Source: Burkholderia diffusa (lineage in GTDB: Bacteria; Pseudomonadota; Gammaproteobacteria; Burkholderiales; Burkholderiaceae). Taken from it: 64,000 bases of DNA. Position numbers and translations under genes: made by a program. Shown here one piece after another: positions 19,391 through 29,654 of this stretch. The first letter of the stretch is position 1, and each line of letters opens with the position of its first letter. Below the pieces are notes generated by a model. That model was not told the DNA's origin. It did not search any database and worked only from the letters and a program-made list of their open reading frames with translations. Location: positions 2,604,001 to 2,668,000 of the forward strand of contig NZ_CP013362.1 in assembly GCF_001718315.1 (NCBI RefSeq), in the 5' to 3' direction.

Positions 19391-20523
19391 GCAGCCCCCA
19401 CGTTCGCGAACAGTTGCTGATCTCGCTGCAGATCGCCGCTCGCCTGCACGCGCTTCTTGTGCGCCGCTGCAAAATCGAGCATCCGGTCGATCGGCAGACG
19501 CGCGCGCGCGCCGATCGCGGGATCGACGAAGATCTCGTTGTGACCGCGCTCGAGCACGTCGGCGAGGTTAGCGAGGCCGTTCATCGCCATCCAGGGGCAA
19601 TGGGCGCAGCTCTTGCAGGTTGCGCTGTTGCCGGCCGTCGGCGCGGCGATAAAGGTCTTGCCGGGCGCCGCGAGCTGCATTTTGTGCAGAATGCCGAGGT
19701 CGGTCGCGACGATGAAGTGCGTCGCGTCGAACTTCACGGCGGCGTCGATCAGCTGCGTCGTCGAGCCGACGACATCCGCCTGCGCAACGACGTTTTCCGG
19801 CGACTCGGGATGCACGAGCACCTTCGCGTCCGGATACTCGGCGCGCAACAGGTCGAGCTCGATGCCCTTGAATTCGTCGTGGACGAGGCACGAGCCCTGC
19901 CACAACAGCATGTCCGCGCCGGTTTTCTTCTGGATGTAGCTGCCGAGATGGCGATCGGGAGCCCAGATGATCTTCTCGCCCCGCGCGTGCAGGTCGGCGA
20001 CGATCTCGAGGCCGATCGACGACGTGACCATCCAGTCGGCGCGCGCCTTCACGGCGGCGCTGGTGTTCGCGTATACAACAACGGTGCGGTCGGGATGCGC
20101 ATCGCAGAACGCGGAGAATTCGTCGACCGGGCAGCCGAGATCGAGCGAGCAGGTCGCGTCGAGATCAGGCATCAGAACGCGCTTGCCGGGGCTCAGGATC
20201 TTCGCGGTTTCGCCCATGAAGCGCACGCCGGCGACGACGAGCGTCTGTGCGTCGTGGTCACGGCCGAAGCGGGCCATTTCGAGCGAATCGGCGACGCAGC
20301 CGCCGGTTTCGTCGGCCAGTTCCTGCAACTCGGCATCCACGTAGTAGTGAGCGACGAGCACGGCCTTTTCACGCGCAAGCAGCGCCTTGATGCGTGCCTT
20401 CAGCGCGGCGCGTTCTTCTGCGGACGGTGCATCGGGCACCTTTGCCCACGCCTGGCCCACGCCGCAGACGGTCCCAGCCGAGACTGGCCGGTCGTACTCG
20501 ACGGATTTGATCGTCGATTGCAT
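19387..20523 (-). CDS. nadA: Quinolinate synthase
   Basis: NadA condenses iminoaspartate with dihydroxyacetone phosphate using a 4Fe-4S cluster. Cluster cysteines are visible in [27 protein letters not shown] and [14 protein letters not shown]. The protein is 378 aa from ATG 20523, which sits 8-9 bp from AGGAG. An ATG two codons upstream (20529) is only about 3 bp from it and less likely. Immediately upstream lie tandem palindromic units that could fold next to this ribosome-binding site. The gene is coupled to nadC by a 4-bp overlap. Confidence 0.96.
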   Translation of the reverse strand: MQSTIKSVEYDRPVSAGTVCGVGQAWAKVPDAPSAEERAALKARIKALLAREKAVLVAHYYVDAELQELADETGGCVADSLEMARFGRDHDAQTLVVAGVRFMGETAKILSPGKRVLMPDLDATCSLDLGCPVDEFSAFCDAHPDRTVVVYANTSAAVKARADWMVTSSIGLEIVADLHARGEKIIWAPDRHLGSYIQKKTGADMLLWQGSCLVHDEFKGIELDLLRAEYPDAKVLVHPESPENVVAQADVVGSTTQLIDAAVKFDATHFIVATDLGILHKMQLAAPGKTFIAAPTAGNSATCKSCAHCPWMAMNGLANLADVLERGHNEIFVDPAIGARARLPIDRMLDFAAAHKKRVQASGDLQRDQQLFANVGAA

Positions 20524-20536
20524 CTCCATATCTCCT

Positions 20537-20680
20537 GTCGACCAGAGTTGGCGCTTTAGCGCCTACTCTGGTCCCATGCTTCGCGGTCGACCAGAGTTAG
20601 CGCTTTAGCGCCTGCCCTGGTCCCATGCTTCGCGGTCGACCAGAGTTATCGCTCCAGCGCTTGCTCGGGCCAATCCTCTC
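20537..20680. repeat. Tandem 49-bp units with 34-bp palindromes upstream of nadA
   Basis: Two 49-bp copies (20537-20585, 20586-20634) and a degenerate third (20635 to about 20680) each start GTCGACCAGAGTT. Copy 1 contains a palindrome from 20540 to 20573: GACCAGAGT, then T, GGCGC, loop TTTA, GCGCC, T and ACTCTGGTC, with only one central mismatch. Copy 2 keeps most pairs. The first hairpin ends about 4 bp from the nadA Shine-Dalgarno. It may be an operator, an mRNA hairpin or copies of a dispersed Burkholderia intergenic repeat. Confidence 0.85.
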
Positions 20681-20772
20681 CGCTTGCCCCGGGGCGCCAC
20701 GTCGGCGCGGCCCCAAACCTCACACGAATTCCGGTGCGTCCGGTCGTCCTTCGAAAACCGTCCGCCCAAATG

Positions 20773-20797
20773 AAAAAACCCCGCCAACGCGGGGTTT
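20773..20797 (-). terminator. Intrinsic terminator after the desaturase gene
   Basis: AAACCCCGC (20776-20784), loop CAAC and GCGGGGTTT (20789-20797) are followed on the minus strand by a T tract. It lies about 30 bp beyond the desaturase stop. Confidence 0.9.
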
Positions 20798-20828
20798 GTG
20801 ACGTCCTGAGATTCTAATCGATTTCGAA

Positions 20829-22025
20829 TCAGGCGTAGCGACGCAGGCGTGTCGCAAATTCCTGCAGCGCCTTGATGCCGCTTTGTTCCGCGCGATGGCA
20901 CCAATCCTGCAATTGCGCGAGAAGTTGTTCGCGCGACGCGGTCGAACGATCCCAGATCGCGGCCAGATCCTGGCGCAGCTGGAAATACGTATGCAGCTTC
21001 TGACTGTTCGCGAAAATCTCCGGCAGCAGCTTCTTCTGCGGCTCGTCGAGGCCGTCGGCGTCCTTGTGGAACCACTTGCGCGCGCCGCGCATCAGCTGGT
21101 ACTTCTCGCTCGAACCGAGTTCCTTCAGGTGCGCGAGCTCCTGGCGGTACGCACGCTTCACGGCCTTGCCGTAGCGCGCCATCACTTCGTAGCGGTTCGA
21201 CAGCACGGCCTGCAGCGTTTCCTGGTCGAGCACCGTCTTCGGCTTGTTCAGACGCGGCGTCGGCGCGACCTTCTTCACCTTCGCGAGACCGAATGCCGAC
21301 ATGATGCGGATGTACATCCAGCCGATGTCGAATTCGTACCACTTGTTCGACAGCTTCGCCGACGTCGCGAACGTGTGGTGGTTATTGTGCAGTTCTTCAC
21401 CGCCGATCACGATGCCCCACGGGAACAGGTTCGTGCTCGCGTCGGCCGAGTTGAAGTTGCGGTAGCCCCAGAAGTGGCCGAAACCGTTCACGACACCCGC
21501 GGCCCAGAACGGAATCCAGACCATCTGCACGGCCCACACGGTCAGGCCGAGCACGCCGAACAGCGCGACGTCGATCACCATCATCAGGCTCACGCCGAGG
21601 ATCGGGTACTTCGAGTACAGATTGCGCTCGATCCAGTCATTCGGCGTGCCGTGACTGAACTTGCGCATCGTTTCTTCGTTCTTCGCTTCCGCGCGATACA
21701 GCTCGGCGCCTTCCAGGAACACCTTCCAGATGCCTCGCGTCTGCGGGCTGTGCGGATCTTCCTCGGTTTCGCACTTCGCGTGGTGCTTGCGATGGATCGC
21801 GGCCCACTGGCCCGTCAGCATGCCGGTCGTCATCCACAGCCAGACACGGAAGAAGTGACTTGCGATCGGATGCAGCTCCAGCGCGCGGTGCGCCTGGCAG
21901 CGGTGCAGGTAGACCGTCACGCCGATGATCGTGACGTGCGTGACGGCGAGCGCGAACAGCGCGACCTGCCACCACGAAAAGCGCAGGAGCCCGTGGGAAA
22001 GAAAATCGAGCAGGGAATTCAACAA
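20829..22025 (-). CDS. Membrane acyl-CoA/fatty acid delta-9 desaturase
   Basis: The 398-aa protein is a membrane di-iron desaturase. Three histidine boxes are present: HRCQAHRALELH (HxxxxH type), HRKHHAKCE (HxxHH) and ELHNNHHTFA (HNxHH). There are hydrophobic pairs around residues 12-32, 60-75 and 150-185. A C-terminal helical extension of about 130 residues (QETLQAVLSNRYEVMARYGK onward) follows. It introduces a double bond into saturated acyl chains in the inner membrane. The start is TTG at 22025 with AGGTAA upstream. It is monocistronic with a clear terminator. Confidence 0.93.
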   Translation of the reverse strand: MLNSLLDFLSHGLLRFSWWQVALFALAVTHVTIIGVTVYLHRCQAHRALELHPIASHFFRVWLWMTTGMLTGQWAAIHRKHHAKCETEEDPHSPQTRGIWKVFLEGAELYRAEAKNEETMRKFSHGTPNDWIERNLYSKYPILGVSLMMVIDVALFGVLGLTVWAVQMVWIPFWAAGVVNGFGHFWGYRNFNSADASTNLFPWGIVIGGEELHNNHHTFATSAKLSNKWYEFDIGWMYIRIMSAFGLAKVKKVAPTPRLNKPKTVLDQETLQAVLSNRYEVMARYGKAVKRAYRQELAHLKELGSSEKYQLMRGARKWFHKDADGLDEPQKKLLPEIFANSQKLHTYFQLRQDLAAIWDRSTASREQLLAQLQDWCHRAEQSGIKALQEFATRLRRYA

Positions 22026-22212
22026 GGCAGTTACCTGTGGTGAGAGCGACGCCGGCGCAAGCCGACGTCATAAAAATGAAAGCATACCGCGTGTAGACCG
22101 GGATTTTACTTCAACCGTTCCAAGTCTTTGTAAAAAATGAATATTTTCTTGTCTTGACGCAACGCGGACAGTCCATCGGCGGACCGGGAAAGCCGCGCGA
22201 TCCGGTTTCGAC

Positions 22213-22266
22213 CGCCCGCTTCGCCCGCTTCGCCCGATTCGCCCGATTCGCTCGATTCGCTCGATT
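22213..22266. repeat. Six tandem copies of a 9-bp unit downstream of mscS
   Basis: Units are CGCCCGCTT twice, CGCCCGATT twice and CGCTCGATT twice. They end 5 bp before the mscS stop codon complement. The unit is a multiple of three, so stop-codon loss would append SES/GES-type triplets to the protein. No other feature is seen here. Confidence 0.88.
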
Positions 22267-22271
22267 TGCAC

Positions 22272-23657
22272 CTAGGCCGCCGACGCCCGCCCGTCCATCG
22301 CGTCGCCGCCCACCGCCACGGGCACGCCCTCGGCCACCGCGCCGGTCGCGGCCAGACCGTCCGGCAGGCCGACCACGCGCACCTCGCGCTGCGGGAACGG
22401 AATGGAAATTCCATGCTCGCCGAAGAGCCGCCAGATGTTGCGGTTCACCGACGAACGCACGCCCGACGTGCCTTTCGCCGCATCCTCGATCCAGAAGCCG
22501 AGTTCCAGATCAATCCCGTCCGCGCCGAAGCCGACCAGGTACGGGGTCGGCGCCGGCTCGTCGAGCACGCGTGGCACGCCCCTCGCGGCTTCCGCGAGCA
22601 CCGACAGCGCCTGCTCGACGTCGCAGGAATAGGCGACCTGCACGGCAACCTTCGCGTAGCCGCGCGTCAGGTACGACGACTGGTTCTGCACGACGTCGGT
22701 GATCAGTTTCTCGTTCGGGATCAGCGTCTCGTTGCCGTCGAGGCCGCGCACGACCGTATAACGCGTGCGAATCTGCGTGACGACGCCCTGCAGCCCGCCG
22801 ACGCTGATCGCGTCGCCGAGCCGTAGCGAGCGGTCGAGCAGGATGATGAAGCCCGACACGTAGTTGCTGGCGATCTTCTGCAGCCCGAAGCCGAGGCCGA
22901 CGCCCACCGCGCCGCCGAACACGCCGAGCACCGTCACGTCGATGCCGACGAGCGACAGCCCGATCAGGATCGCCGCGAACACGAGCAGCGCGCGGCCGAC
23001 CCGCGACAGCACGACCTTCAGGTTCGCGTCGAGCGTGGTCGCGCGCGTGAGGCGCTCCTCGAGCACCGAGCCGAGCCACATCGCGACCATCAGCGTCACG
23101 CATACCCACAGTGCGCCCGAAATCAGCGACAGCAGCGTCAGGTGGGCATTCGCGACGCGGAATTGCACGCTGTCGAGCCAGCCGAGCACGTCGCGCTGGA
23201 TGCCGAGCACGGTCAGCACCATCGCGACCCACACGACGGTCGACACGATCTTCTCGACGATCGACAGCCACGCATGCGTGTGTCCGTCGCGTGCGAATAC
23301 GCGCCGCGCGAAAAAGAACAGCACATAGATGAGCCCGATGCCGAACAGCGGCACGAGCGCGAGCGACAGTAGCGACGTCGACATGAACGGATCGAACGCG
23401 AGCTGAGAGAGCCCCACGAAGACGCCGCCGAACAGCGGAAACAACGCACGCTTCAGGCTTTGCGCGCCTGCGCCGGGCGCGCGCCCGGCGGCCCGGCGGC
23501 GCGCATCGATGCGGCCGTGAACACAGCGTGCGGCAACCCAAGCGAAGCACAATGCGCCGACCAGGATCGCCGCCTGCCAGATCATCACGGGCTGGTGGAA
23601 ATCCCGAATCACCGATGCCAGCCGGTGCGACAGCAGGCGGCTCTGCAGATTCTCCAT
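22272..23657 (-). CDS. MscS-family mechanosensitive channel protein
   Basis: The 461-aa protein has about six transmembrane segments before the MscS pore helix and beta domain. The pore helix GVFGGAVGVGLGFGLQKIASNYVSGF (shown shortened: GGAVGVGLGFGLQKIASNYV) and DRSLRLGDAISVGG are diagnostic. The C-terminal alpha/beta vestibule domain follows. It should open on membrane tension to release solutes in hypo-osmotic shock. It begins 18 bp after the rsmB stop, so it is probably the third gene of purN-rsmB-mscS. The C-terminus is unusually Ala/Gly-rich. Confidence 0.92.
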   Translation of the reverse strand: MENLQSRLLSHRLASVIRDFHQPVMIWQAAILVGALCFAWVAARCVHGRIDARRRAAGRAPGAGAQSLKRALFPLFGGVFVGLSQLAFDPFMSTSLLSLALVPLFGIGLIYVLFFFARRVFARDGHTHAWLSIVEKIVSTVVWVAMVLTVLGIQRDVLGWLDSVQFRVANAHLTLLSLISGALWVCVTLMVAMWLGSVLEERLTRATTLDANLKVVLSRVGRALLVFAAILIGLSLVGIDVTVLGVFGGAVGVGLGFGLQKIASNYVSGFIILLDRSLRLGDAISVGGLQGVVTQIRTRYTVVRGLDGNETLIPNEKLITDVVQNQSSYLTRGYAKVAVQVAYSCDVEQALSVLAEAARGVPRVLDEPAPTPYLVGFGADGIDLELGFWIEDAAKGTSGVRSSVNRNIWRLFGEHGISIPFPQREVRVVGLPDGLAATGAVAEGVPVAVGGDAMDGRASAA

Positions 23658-23675
23658 CGTCTGTCCGGGCTGCCG

Positions 23676-24938
23676 TTACTGCGCGCGCCGTTCGAGGACC
23701 GCGGCGAAGAAGCCGTCGGTCGCATGGCGGTGCGGCCACAGCGACAGGTAGTCGCCGGTCTCGAGCGCGATGCGCTGATCGGCCAGCACCTTCTGCGCGG
23801 GCACCAGCACGAAGTCCGGATGGTCGGCCAGGAACTGTTCGACGATCGCTTCGTTCTCCGCGTCGAGCACGCTGCAGGTCGCGTACACGAGACGGCCGCC
23901 CTTCTTCACGAGACGCGCGGCGCTCGCCAGAATCGATGCCTGCTTGGGCGTGAGCTCCTCGATCGACGTGCGCGTCTGGCGCCACTTGAGGTCCGGGTTG
24001 CGGCGCAGCGTGCCGAGCCCGCTGCATGGCGCGTCGACCAGCACGCGGTCGATCTTGCCGGCGAGCCGCTTGATCTTTGCGTCGTGCTCGCTGTCGATCA
24101 GCACCGGATTCACGTTCGACAGCCCGCTGCGCGCGAGGCGCGGCTTCAGCTTCGTGAGGCGCTTTTCCGAAACGTCGAACGCATACAGGCGCCCGGTCGA
24201 GCGCATCATCGCGCCGAGCGCGAGCGTCTTGCCGCCTGCACCCGCGCAGAAATCGACGACCATCTCGCCGCGACGCGGCGCGACCAGCGAACACAGCAGC
24301 TGGCTGCCCTCGTCCTGCACCTCGATCTGACCTTCCTCGAACAGCTTCAGCCGCGTGAGCGCCGGCTTGCCGACCACGCGCACGCCCTGCGGCGCGAACG
24401 GCGTCTCGCCCGCGTCGATGCCGTTCGCGCGCAGCGCGTCGATCACCTGGTCGCGCGTCGCCTTCTGCGCGTTGGCGCGCAGGTCCAGCGGCGCCGGGTA
24501 GTTCAGCGCCGCGGCGAGTTGCGCGAGTTCCTCGGCGTCGAAACGGGCCGACAGCGCCTGGTAGATCCAGTCCGGCAAGTTCGTGCGCACGCGCACCGGC
24601 AGGCTCGCCGGATCGATCTTCGACACGTGTTCGAGCCACGCGGCCTCGGTGTCGGACACGAACGGCTTCAGCGCATTGCGGCCGAGCGTCTGCATCAGGC
24701 CGAGCAGCGTCAGGCGCCGCGCAGGGCTGCCCGTGCCGCTCTCGGCAAGGTGCGAAAACTCCATCTTCCGGCGCAGCACCGCGAACACCGCCTCGGCGAT
24801 CACGCCGCGCTCGGCGTGGCCGAGCTTCGGGTGCGCGCGGAAGAACCGGCTCGTCGTCGCGTCGGCGGGGCCGGTGAACTTCAGCACCTCGGCGAGCAAG
24901 GTCTCGGTCTGGCCAATCAGGAATCCGTGCAGCTTCAT
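23676..24938 (-). CDS. rsmB: RsmB-type rRNA (cytosine-C5) methyltransferase
   Basis: The 420-aa protein belongs to the NOL1/NOP2/Sun family. SAM-binding motif I is VVDFCAGAGGKTLALGAMM. The two catalytic cysteine motifs are VLVDAPCSGLGTLRRNPDL and YATCSVLDAENE. The N-terminal helical region fits an RsmB/NusB-like domain, although it is shorter and less clear than in E. coli RsmB. The start at 24938 was chosen because it overlaps the purN stop (ATGA); longer frames run into purN. The exact rRNA target (C967 for RsmB) is inferred. Confidence 0.85.
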   Translation of the reverse strand: MKLHGFLIGQTETLLAEVLKFTGPADATTSRFFRAHPKLGHAERGVIAEAVFAVLRRKMEFSHLAESGTGSPARRLTLLGLMQTLGRNALKPFVSDTEAAWLEHVSKIDPASLPVRVRTNLPDWIYQALSARFDAEELAQLAAALNYPAPLDLRANAQKATRDQVIDALRANGIDAGETPFAPQGVRVVGKPALTRLKLFEEGQIEVQDEGSQLLCSLVAPRRGEMVVDFCAGAGGKTLALGAMMRSTGRLYAFDVSEKRLTKLKPRLARSGLSNVNPVLIDSEHDAKIKRLAGKIDRVLVDAPCSGLGTLRRNPDLKWRQTRTSIEELTPKQASILASAARLVKKGGRLVYATCSVLDAENEAIVEQFLADHPDFVLVPAQKVLADQRIALETGDYLSLWPHRHATDGFFAAVLERRAQ

Positions 24939-25597
24939 ACGCCCTCGCTCGTTTCGGTATGCGGTTGATCCGCGAAAATCCAGCGCGCCTCTTCCGGCGC
25001 CACCACTGCCCGGCCGTTCTCGAGGCGCAGGCGCCCCTCGACGAACCACCGCACCGCACGCGGATACAGCACGTGCTCGACCGTCAGGACGCGCCGCGCG
25101 AGCGCGGCCGCGTCGTCGCCGGCGCGCACGGGCACCGCGCCCTGCGCGACGATCGCGCCGCTGTCGAGTTCGGGAATCACGAAATGCACGCTCGCGCCAT
25201 GCAGCGCGACGCCGGCATCCAGCGCCTGCTGGTGCGTATGGATGCCCTTGAAGCTCGGCAGCAGCGACGGGTGGATGTTCAGCAGCCGTCCCTCATATCG
25301 TCTGACGAAATCGGGCGTGAGGATGCGCATGAAGCCGGCGAGCACCACGAGATCGGGCGCGAAGCGGTCGATCTCGGCGGCGAGCGCCGCGTCGAAGCTG
25401 TCGCGGCTGTCGAACGACCGGTGGTCGACCACCGCGGTCGCCACCCCGTGCGACGCGGCAAAAGCCAGGCCGGCCGCATCGGGCCGGTTGGCGATCACGG
25501 CGGCGACCTCGGCCGGCCAGCGTTCCTGCGCGCACGCGCGGACGATGGCCTCCATGTTGCTGCCGCGACCGGAAATCAGGATCACGAGTTTTTTCAT
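24935..25597 (-). CDS. purN: Phosphoribosylglycinamide formyltransferase
   Basis: The 220-aa protein is PurN, which formylates GAR with 10-formyl-THF in purine synthesis. Motifs are LVILISGRGSNMEAIVRAC at the N-terminus, VLAGFMRILTPDFV, NIHPSLLPSFKGIHTHQQAL with the catalytic Asn/His, and HFVIPELDSGAIVAQ with the catalytic Asp. Its stop overlaps the rsmB start by 4 bp. It is divergent from ribF. Confidence 0.97.
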   Translation of the reverse strand: MKKLVILISGRGSNMEAIVRACAQERWPAEVAAVIANRPDAAGLAFAASHGVATAVVDHRSFDSRDSFDAALAAEIDRFAPDLVVLAGFMRILTPDFVRRYEGRLLNIHPSLLPSFKGIHTHQQALDAGVALHGASVHFVIPELDSGAIVAQGAVPVRAGDDAAALARRVLTVEHVLYPRAVRWFVEGRLRLENGRAVVAPEEARWIFADQPHTETSEGV

Positions 25598-25661
25598 CCG
25601 CGAATTTTACCATTCGCCCCCGCGTTTCCCCCGTTCTCGGCCGCCGGGCCGCCCGAACGTT

Positions 25662-25667
25662 TATAAT
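25662..25667 (+). promoter_or_regulatory. Consensus -10 element (TATAAT) of ribF
   Basis: A perfect TATAAT lies 58 bp upstream of the ribF GTG and is preceded by GC-rich DNA without a strong -35 match. It probably serves the ribF-ileS-lspA-coaBC-dut gene run. Confidence 0.6.
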
Positions 25668-25719
25668 CTTCTGCTTTGCGGCATCCCACCGCCCATTCCC
25701 CGACGCTGCATCCGCTATC

Positions 25720-26712
25720 GTGAAAGTCTTCCGCGGCCTGCCCAACGCCGAGAGCCGCGCGCCGTGCGCGCTGACGATCGGCAACTTCGATGGTGTCCAT
25801 CGCGGCCACCAGGCCCTGCTCGCGCGCGTGCGCGCGGCAGCGGACGCGCGCGGCCTGCCCGTGTGCGTGATGACCTTCGAGCCGCATCCGCGCGAATTCT
25901 TCAACCCGGCCGGCGCGCCGCCGCGCATCGCGATGCTGCGCGACAAGCTGGAGGCGCTGCGCGAACACGGGGTCGACCGCGTCGTCGTCGAGCACTTCAA
26001 CCACACGTTCGCAAGCCAGTCGCCGCAGGCGTTCGTCGAACGCACGCTGGTCGGCGGGCTGCACACGCGCTGGATGATGGTCGGCGACGATTTCTGCTAC
26101 GGCGCGAAGCGCGCGGGCACCTTCGACACGCTGAAGGCGGCCGGCGAGCAGTACGGCTTCGAGGTCGAACAGATGGGCACCGTCGCCGGCAGCGACGGCA
26201 CGCGCATCTCCAGCTCCGGCGTACGCGCCGCGCTCGCCGCGGGCGATCTCGACGCGGCCGCGCAGGCGCTCGGCCACGGCTACGCGATCAGCGGCCACGT
26301 CGCGCACGGGCTCAAGCTCGGCCGCGACCTCGGCTTCCCGACCCTGAACCTGCCGATCGCACACAAGCGGCCCGCGCTCGCGGGCATCTTCGTCGTGCAG
26401 GTGCACGGCCTGGGCCCCGCCCCGCTGCCGGGTGTGGCGAGCCTCGGCCTGCGGCCGACCGTCGACGATTCCGGCCGCGTGCTGCTCGAAGTCCATCTGC
26501 TCGACTGGCACGGCGACGCGTACGGCAAGCTCATCCGCGTCGAATTCCTGAAGAAGCTGCGCGACGAGGCGAAGTACGACGATCTCGAGGCGCTGTCGCG
26601 CGCGATCGCGCTGGACGTCGCGAACGCGCGCGCGTACTTCATCGAGCGCGAGCGCGCGCCGGGCAGCCGCGCGACCGGCTTCTCGACGTCGGCAACCGAC
26701 CGAATTAGCTGA
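25720..26712 (+). CDS. ribF: Bifunctional riboflavin kinase/FAD synthetase
   Basis: The 330-aa protein has the FAD synthetase nucleotidyl-transferase domain first, with ALTIGNFDGVHRGHQALL near residue 20 and ISSSGVRAALAAGD. The flavokinase domain follows with GHGYAISGHVAHGLKLGRDLGFPTLNL (shown in part: GRDLGFPTLNLPI). It converts riboflavin to FMN and FAD. The start is GTG at 25720 because the protein begins VKVFRGL in register with homologues. ileS follows about 100 bp later. Confidence 0.96.
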   Translation: MKVFRGLPNAESRAPCALTIGNFDGVHRGHQALLARVRAAADARGLPVCVMTFEPHPREFFNPAGAPPRIAMLRDKLEALREHGVDRVVVEHFNHTFASQSPQAFVERTLVGGLHTRWMMVGDDFCYGAKRAGTFDTLKAAGEQYGFEVEQMGTVAGSDGTRISSSGVRAALAAGDLDAAAQALGHGYAISGHVAHGLKLGRDLGFPTLNLPIAHKRPALAGIFVVQVHGLGPAPLPGVASLGLRPTVDDSGRVLLEVHLLDWHGDAYGKLIRVEFLKKLRDEAKYDDLEALSRAIALDVANARAYFIERERAPGSRATGFSTSATDRIS

Positions 26713-26814
26713 TCCGGCCGGCGGCGCCCCGCGCCGCACCCTCGCGCCGCCGACACGCGCGCATCCCCGTTTCACGACGCACGAGCGTCCCCCGATTTAG
26801 ATAGCGATCCCATC

Positions 26815-29652
26815 ATGAGCAACAAGAAAGCCGATTCGAAACCGCAGGCCAAGTATCCGGTCAACCTGCTCGACACGCCGTTCCCGATGCGCGGCGACCT
26901 GCCCAAGCGCGAGCCGCAATGGGTCAAGGAATGGGAAGAGCGCGGCATCTACGACAAGATCCGCGCGGCCAGCAAGGGCCGCCCGAAGTTCATCCTGCAC
27001 GACGGCCCTCCGTATGCGAACGGCGACATCCACCTCGGTCACGCGGTCAACAAGATCCTGAAGGACATCGTCGTCAAGTCGCGCAACATGGCCGGCTTCG
27101 ACGCGCCGTATGTGCCGGGCTGGGATTGCCACGGGATGCCGATCGAGATCCAGATCGAGAAGCAGTTCGGCAAGTCGCTGCCGGCGGCCGAAGTGATGAG
27201 CAAGGCGCGCGCATACGCGACCGAGCAGATCGAGAAGCAGAAGGTCGGCTTCAAGCGCCTCGGCGTGCTCGGCGACTGGGCGAACCCGTACAAAACGATG
27301 AACTTCGTCAACGAGGCGGAAGAGATCCGCGCGCTCGGCAAGATCATCGAGAAGGGCTACGTGTATCGCGGGCTGAAACCGGTGAACTGGTGCTTCGACT
27401 GCGGCTCGGCCCTCGCCGAGGCGGAAGTCGAATACAAGGACCGCACCGACCCGACGATCGACGTGATGTTCGCGTTCGCGGAACCGGAAAAAACCGCGCA
27501 GGCGTTCGGCCTGCCGGCGCTGCCGCGCGCCGAGGGTGGTATCGTGATCTGGACCACCACGCCGTGGACGATCCCCGCCAACCAGGCGCTGAACCTCCAT
27601 CCGGAAATCGTCTACGCGCTGGTCGACACCGAGCGCGGGCTGCTGATCATCGCGGAAGAGCGCGTCGAAGCCTGCATGGCCGACTTCAAGCTGACGGGGC
27701 GCATCGTCGCGACCGCCCCCGGCGTGAAGCTCGCGAATCTGCGCTTCCACCACCCGCTCGCATCGGCCCACCCCGGCTACAAGCGCACCGCGCCCGTCTA
27801 CCTCGGCGACTACGTGACGACCGACACGGGTACCGGCGTCGTGCACTCGTCGCCCGCCTACGGCATCGAGGACTTCCAGTCGTGCAAGGCGCACGGGATG
27901 ACCGACTCGGACATCATCAACCCGGTGATGGGCGACGGCCGCTACATCGAATCGCTGCCGCTGTTCGGCGGCCTGTCGATCTGGGACGCGAACCCGAAGG
28001 TCGTCGACGCGCTGCGCGAGGCCGGCTCGCTGCTGCGCAGCGAGAAATACACGCACAGCTACATGCACTGCTGGCGCCACAAGACGCCGATCATCTACCG
28101 CGCGACGTCGCAATGGTTCGCCGGCATGGACGTCACGCCGCGCGACAGCGGCAAGACGCTGCGCGAAACCGCGCTCGAAGGCGTCGAGGCGACCGCGTTC
28201 TACCCGTCGTGGGGCAAGCAGCGCCTGTTCAGCATGATCGCGAACCGCCCGGACTGGACTCTGTCGCGCCAGCGCCAGTGGGGCGTGCCGATGGCGTTCT
28301 TCGTGCACAAGGAAACCGGCGAGCTGCACCCGCGCACGCTCGAGCTGCTCGAGGAAGTCGCGAAACGCGTCGAGCAGTCGGGCATCGAAGCCTGGCAGAC
28401 GCTCGACCCGCGCGAGCTGATCGGCGACGACGCGAACCTGTACGAAAAGAACCGCGACACGCTCGACGTGTGGTTCGACTCGGGCACGACGCACTGGCAC
28501 GTGCTGCGCGGCTCGCACAAGGATCAGCTGCAGTTCCCGGCGGACCTGTACCTCGAAGGCTCGGACCAGCACCGCGGCTGGTTCCACTCGTCGCTGCTGA
28601 CCGCGTCGATGATCGATGGCCGCGCGCCGTACAAGGGCCTGCTCACGCACGGCTTCACGGTCGATGGCGAAGGCCGCAAGATGAGCAAGTCGCTCGGCAA
28701 CGGCATCGACCCGCATGAAGTCGCGAACCGTCTCGGCGCGGAAATCATTCGCCTGTGGATCGCGTCGACCGACTATTCGGGCGAACTGGCGATCTCCGAG
28801 GAAATCCTGAAGCGCGTGACGGAAGGCTATCGCCGCATCCGCAACACGCTGCGCTTCCTGCTCGCAAACCTGTCGGACTTCGACTTCGCGCAGCACGCGG
28901 TGCCGGTCGGCGAATGGCTCGAGATCGACCGCTATGCGGTCGCGTTCTCCGCGCAACTGCAGGCGGAACTGCTCACCCATTACGAGAAGTACGAGTTCCA
29001 TCCGGTCGTCGCGAAGCTGCAGACGTACTGCTCGGAAGATCTCGGCGGCTTCTACCTCGACGTGCTGAAGGACCGCCTGTACACGAGCGCGCCCGATTCG
29101 CGCGCACGCCGCTCCGCGCAGACGGCGCTGTACCACCTGACGCAAGGGCTGCTGCGCGTGCTCGCGCCGTTCCTGTCGTTCACCGCGGAAGAAGCGTGGA
29201 AGGTGTTCCAGCCGGCCAGCGACACCGTGTTTACGGAAACCTACTACACGTATCCGGAAGTCGCCGGCGCGGCCGCGCTGATCGAGAAGTGGGCGCTGCT
29301 GCGCGACGTACGCGGCAACGTGACGAAGGCGCTCGAGGAGGCACGCACCGCGAACCGCATCGGTTCGTCGCTGCAGGCCGAAGTGGCCGTGCATGCGAGC
29401 GGTGCGCGCTACGATGCGCTCACGAGCCTCGGCGACGACCTGAAGTTCGTGCTGATCACGTCGGCGGCAACGATCGTGAAGGTCGACGACGAAGCCCAGG
29501 AAAGCGTCGACGTCGAGGCGTCGAAGTACCAGAAGTGCGAACGCTGCTGGCACTACCGCGAGGACGTCGGCGCGCACGCCGATCATCCGACGCTGTGCGG
29601 CCGCTGCTTCTCGAACCTGTTTGAAGACGGCGAAAACCGGAGCGCTGCTTGA
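26815..29652 (+). CDS. ileS: Isoleucyl-tRNA synthetase
   Basis: The 945-aa class-I synthetase has the HIGH motif as HLGH ([15 protein letters not shown], near residue 70) and KMSKS as [10 protein letters not shown] near residue 625. The editing (CP1) domain lies between them ([15 protein letters not shown]). A C-terminal zinc-finger ([20 protein letters not shown] followed by CGRC) marks the bacterial type sensitive to mupirocin. Its stop TGA overlaps the start region of lspA, a standard ileS-lspA pair. Confidence 0.98.
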   Translation: MSNKKADSKPQAKYPVNLLDTPFPMRGDLPKREPQWVKEWEERGIYDKIRAASKGRPKFILHDGPPYANGDIHLGHAVNKILKDIVVKSRNMAGFDAPYVPGWDCHGMPIEIQIEKQFGKSLPAAEVMSKARAYATEQIEKQKVGFKRLGVLGDWANPYKTMNFVNEAEEIRALGKIIEKGYVYRGLKPVNWCFDCGSALAEAEVEYKDRTDPTIDVMFAFAEPEKTAQAFGLPALPRAEGGIVIWTTTPWTIPANQALNLHPEIVYALVDTERGLLIIAEERVEACMADFKLTGRIVATAPGVKLANLRFHHPLASAHPGYKRTAPVYLGDYVTTDTGTGVVHSSPAYGIEDFQSCKAHGMTDSDIINPVMGDGRYIESLPLFGGLSIWDANPKVVDALREAGSLLRSEKYTHSYMHCWRHKTPIIYRATSQWFAGMDVTPRDSGKTLRETALEGVEATAFYPSWGKQRLFSMIANRPDWTLSRQRQWGVPMAFFVHKETGELHPRTLELLEEVAKRVEQSGIEAWQTLDPRELIGDDANLYEKNRDTLDVWFDSGTTHWHVLRGSHKDQLQFPADLYLEGSDQHRGWFHSSLLTASMIDGRAPYKGLLTHGFTVDGEGRKMSKSLGNGIDPHEVANRLGAEIIRLWIASTDYSGELAISEEILKRVTEGYRRIRNTLRFLLANLSDFDFAQHAVPVGEWLEIDRYAVAFSAQLQAELLTHYEKYEFHPVVAKLQTYCSEDLGGFYLDVLKDRLYTSAPDSRARRSAQTALYHLTQGLLRVLAPFLSFTAEEAWKVFQPASDTVFTETYYTYPEVAGAAALIEKWALLRDVRGNVTKALEEARTANRIGSSLQAEVAVHASGARYDALTSLGDDLKFVLITSAATIVKVDDEAQESVDVEASKYQKCERCWHYREDVGAHADHPTLCGRCFSNLFEDGENRSAA

Positions 29653-29654
29653 AT

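Noticed and set aside
20605-21342. Minus-strand frame overlapping the desaturase 3' end and the nadA repeats.
   Set aside because: Out-of-frame shadow; the desaturase frame carries all three histidine boxes.
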